Below, piece by piece: positions 61,499 to 64,000 of a stretch of DNA of 64,000 nucleotides (positions within the stretch are counted from its first letter, which is position 1; every line of letters begins with the position of its first letter). The position numbers and the translations under genes were made by a program. The notes under the pieces were generated by a model. It ran no database searches. It saw only the letters and a program-made list of their open reading frames with translations, and had not been told where the DNA came from. The stretch is from JAJEFO01 sp965209045 (GTDB taxonomy: Bacteria > Pseudomonadota > Alphaproteobacteria > Rhodobacterales > Rhodobacteraceae). The stretch covers positions 868,001 through 932,000 of the forward strand of contig CBDBPW010000002.1 in NCBI GenBank assembly GCA_965209045.1. The letters run 5' to 3'.

Positions 61499-64000
61499 GC
61501 CTGCGCGTTGCCAGCCGCATTGCCCGGCGAGAGCTCCGTGGCGGGATTCGCGGGTTTCGCGTCTTCCTTGCCTGCCTGATCCTGGGCGTTGCCGCGATCA
61601 CCGCTGTCGGGAGCGTCCGGGAGGCAATCCGCGCCGGACTGGAACGCGAAGGCGCCACGATCCTGGGCGGTGACGCGGAACTGGAACTGACCTACCGATT
61701 TGCCAGCGACGAAGAGCGCGCCTGGATGGATCGGGTTGCGGAGGAAGTCGCCGAACTCGTCGATTTCCGGTCCATGGCGGTGTTCGGCTCCGGCGACACG
61801 GCCGAGCGCGGCCTGACCCAGGTGAAGGCAGTGGACGACTCCTATCCGCTCCTGGGTCACGTCGTCCTGGATCCAGACATGCCGATCGGCGCCGCCCTGG
61901 ACGGCGAGAACGATCTGCCGGGCGCCGTCATGGCGCCACTGCTGATGGCACGCCTCGGCATGGAACCGGGCGACCGGTTCCGCATGGGAACCCAGGACTT
62001 CATCCTCATGGCCGCACTCGTTCATGAGCCTGACGATGCTGGCGGAGGCTTCGGGCTTGGGCCGCGCACGATCGTGCGGACCGCGGCGCTCGAGAACAGC
62101 GGGCTGATCCAGACGGGCACTCTCTTCGAGACCAACTACAAGCTCAGCCTGGCCGGCACGACTGACCTGGATGTCCTCAAGGCCGAAGCTGATGAACTGT
62201 TCACCGGGATTCGCTGGCGGGACCGACGAAACGGGGCGCCGGGAGTCCAGGCATTCGTCGACAGGCTGAGCACCTTCCTCGTGCTTGTCGGGCTGGCCGG
62301 CCTGGCTGTCGGCGGTGTCGGCATTTCGGCCGCAGTCACGGCATACCTGGAACAAAAGACAGCCGTCATTGCCACGCTCAAGACCCTTGGCGCGGATGGT
62401 CGGACGATATTCCAGACATATTTTCTGCAGATCGGCGCCCTGACCGTTCTGGGCATAGTCGTCGGCATTGCCGTCGGGAGCTTGGCCCCCGTTCTGCTGG
62501 CGTCCGTCATCGAGGAGAGATTGCCGGTGCCCGCGGTATTCGCGCTCCATCCCCGTCCGCTTGCCGAAGCCGCGCTATACGGCACCCTGACGGCGCTCAT
62601 CTTCACGCTCTGGCCCCTGGCGCGCGTGGAGGAGGTGCGGGCGGCAGCGCTGTTTCGGGCGGACGGCGAGCGTCAGCGCGTGTTGCCTCGGGCCGCATGG
62701 ATCGGGCTTACGCTGCTCCTTGTTGCCAGCCTCGTGTCCCTGGCTGCGGCGCTTTCCGGCCTTTGGATCCTGACACTGTCGACGGCGGGCGGCCTGATCG
62801 GCGCCTTCGCGCTGCTGGCCGTGGCCGCACGAGGGGTCCAGCTGCTGGCGCGTCGACTTGCACCAGCCGCGCGGGGGCAGAGCGCCGTGAGGCTCGCGCT
62901 CGGCGCGGTCAGCGGTCCAGGAAGCGAGGCCACGTCCGTGGTGCTGTCGCTGGGCCTGGGCCTCACCGTGCTGGCTGCGATCGGCCAGATCGACGCCAAT
63001 CTCAGGAACGCAATCGCGCGGGACTTGCCGGAACGCGCACCCGCATTCTTCATGGTCGACATCCAGCCTGACCAGATGGACAGGTTTCGGACGCGCCTGT
63101 TCGACAATCCTGCCGTCTCGAAGATCGAGAGCGCGCCAATGCTGCGGGGCATCATCACCGAAATCAACGGGCGACCAGCCTCGGAAACCGGTGGCGATCA
63201 CTGGGTCCTGCAAGGCGACCGTGGCGTCACCTATTCAGACCGGCCGCCGGACGGGACCGTCATCACCCACGGCGAATGGTGGCCCCAGGGGCATCAAGGC
63301 TCGCCGCAAGTGAGCTTTGCCACGGAAGAGGCGCTCGAACTGGGCCTCGTCATCGGCGACGAAATCACCGTCAACATCCTTGGCCGCGACATCACGGCGA
63401 AAGTGACGAGCTTCCGCGAGGTGGACTTTTCGTCAGCCGGAATCGGGTTCATCCTATCGATGAACCCGGTCGCGCTGGCCGGCGCGCCGCACAGCTTCAT
63501 CTCGACCGTCTACGCCGATGCCGCAGCAGAGGCCGAGATACTTCGCGACGTATCGAACACCTATCCCAACGTGACCGCGATCCGGGTCAGGGACGCGATC
63601 GGCCGCGTTACCGAGATACTCGCCGGCATTGCAGCCGCAATCACCTACGGGGCGCTGGCAACGCTTCTGACGGGCATCGTCGTGCTGATAGGCGCGGTGG
63701 CTGCAGGCGCCCATGCCAGAACCTATGAAGCCGCAGTCCTGAAGACGCTTGGGGCGACGCGCAGGACGATCTTGCGGAGCTTCGCCATGCGCTCCGCCAT
63801 GCTGGGGGCCGCCGCCGGCGTCGTCGCGATCATCGCGGGCGGCCTTGCGGGCTGGGGCGTGATGCGCTTCGTGATGGATGTCGAATACGGCTTTGAACCC
63901 GTCTCGGCGCTGCTGATCGTCGCAGGCGGGGTTGCTGCCACGCTCGCTGCGGGACTGGTCTTTGCATGGGGGCCGCTTTCCGCCCGGCCGGCACGGGTTC
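61495..64000 (+). CDS. ABC transporter permease, YbbP/FtsX type (3' end outside window)
   Basis: About 835 residues are visible. The start is TTG 61495, overlapping the ATPase stop. An N-terminal helix (FRVFLACLILGVAAITAVG) precedes a large periplasmic domain, then two groups of membrane segments with FtsX motifs (LSTFLVLVGLAGLAVGGVGI, TAVIATLKTLGADGRTIF and later YEAAVLKTLGATRRTILRSF). The partner is the ATPase at 60803. Role in envelope lipid or lipoprotein handling is assumed from the family. Confidence 0.93.
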   Translation, partial: MSLRVASRIARRELRGGIRGFRVFLACLILGVAAITAVGSVREAIRAGLEREGATILGGDAELELTYRFASDEERAWMDRVAEEVAELVDFRSMAVFGSGDTAERGLTQVKAVDDSYPLLGHVVLDPDMPIGAALDGENDLPGAVMAPLLMARLGMEPGDRFRMGTQDFILMAALVHEPDDAGGGFGLGPRTIVRTAALENSGLIQTGTLFETNYKLSLAGTTDLDVLKAEADELFTGIRWRDRRNGAPGVQAFVDRLSTFLVLVGLAGLAVGGVGISAAVTAYLEQKTAVIATLKTLGADGRTIFQTYFLQIGALTVLGIVVGIAVGSLAPVLLASVIEERLPVPAVFALHPRPLAEAALYGTLTALIFTLWPLARVEEVRAAALFRADGERQRVLPRAAWIGLTLLLVASLVSLAAALSGLWILTLSTAGGLIGAFALLAVAARGVQLLARRLAPAARGQSAVRLALGAVSGPGSEATSVVLSLGLGLTVLAAIGQIDANLRNAIARDLPERAPAFFMVDIQPDQMDRFRTRLFDNPAVSKIESAPMLRGIITEINGRPASETGGDHWVLQGDRGVTYSDRPPDGTVITHGEWWPQGHQGSPQVSFATEEALELGLVIGDEITVNILGRDITAKVTSFREVDFSSAGIGFILSMNPVALAGAPHSFISTVYADAAAEAEILRDVSNTYPNVTAIRVRDAIGRVTEILAGIAAAITYGALATLLTGIVVLIGAVAAGAHARTYEAAVLKTLGATRRTILRSFAMRSAMLGAAAGVVAIIAGGLAGWGVMRFVMDVEYGFEPVSALLIVAGGVAATLAAGLVFAWGPLSARPARV

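Overview
The window is about 64 kb of GC-rich, gene-dense chromosome from an alphaproteobacterium, most probably a member of the Rhodobacterales/Roseobacter group. I infer this from gene order and protein families, not from a marker search. The supporting blocks are rsmB / heparinase-like / purH / lspA / DUF3035 lipoprotein / two M16 peptidases, an S4-domain gene / fdxA / carD set, a Suv3-like helicase, DUF1491 behind era, an SDHAF4-like DUF1674 protein, and TAXI, TRAP and TTT transporters.

Layout. 1-9.9 kb: a TAXI TRAP binding protein divergent from a LysR regulator, a PLP-dependent D-cysteine desulfhydrase-like enzyme, ettA, an EamA exporter, an HMCES/YedK-like protein whose usual Cys2 is Pro, and an NMT1/THI5-type ABC importer. 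9.9-13.1 kb: a low-density, decayed stretch with a possible HD-hydrolase relic, one AT-rich small membrane protein and a broken pRiA4b ORF-3 gene. 13.1-16.1 kb: an HpcH/HpaI-type aldolase, an iron alcohol dehydrogenase, tRNA-Ala(CGC) and a zinc-ribbon protein. 16.1-20.8 kb: the glycine cleavage operon gcvT-gcvH-gcvP behind a tandem glycine riboswitch. 20.8-28.2 kb: small housekeeping genes, gltX, a pfkB-type kinase, an ABC-2 exporter whose ATPase gene is split by an IS5-family element, and rpsD.

28.4-47 kb: the Suv3-like helicase, followed by about 14 kb of accessory genes (about 31.1-45.5 kb), then the S4-domain gene, fdxA and carD. The insert carries an operon of translationally coupled genes (tctC-tctB-tctA, an MBL-fold hydrolase, two Cys-type sulfatases and the stub of a third), two LysR regulators, a TRAP transporter, and an arylsulfotransferase-like protein with four N-terminal EF-hand loops. 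Neither the sulfatases nor the sulfotransferase has a visible export signal. I read the block as a system that imports and then processes sulfate esters in the cytoplasm. This is the most interesting part of the window.

47-64 kb: mostly conserved core genes (M16 peptidases, DUF3035, lspA, purH, heparinase-like, rsmB, DUF1674, a metallophosphoesterase, an outer-membrane-like protein, era, DUF1491 and a tesA/ybbA/ybbP-type locus running off the right edge). One 1.1 kb gap before era holds a fused, broken parD-parE toxin-antitoxin relic.
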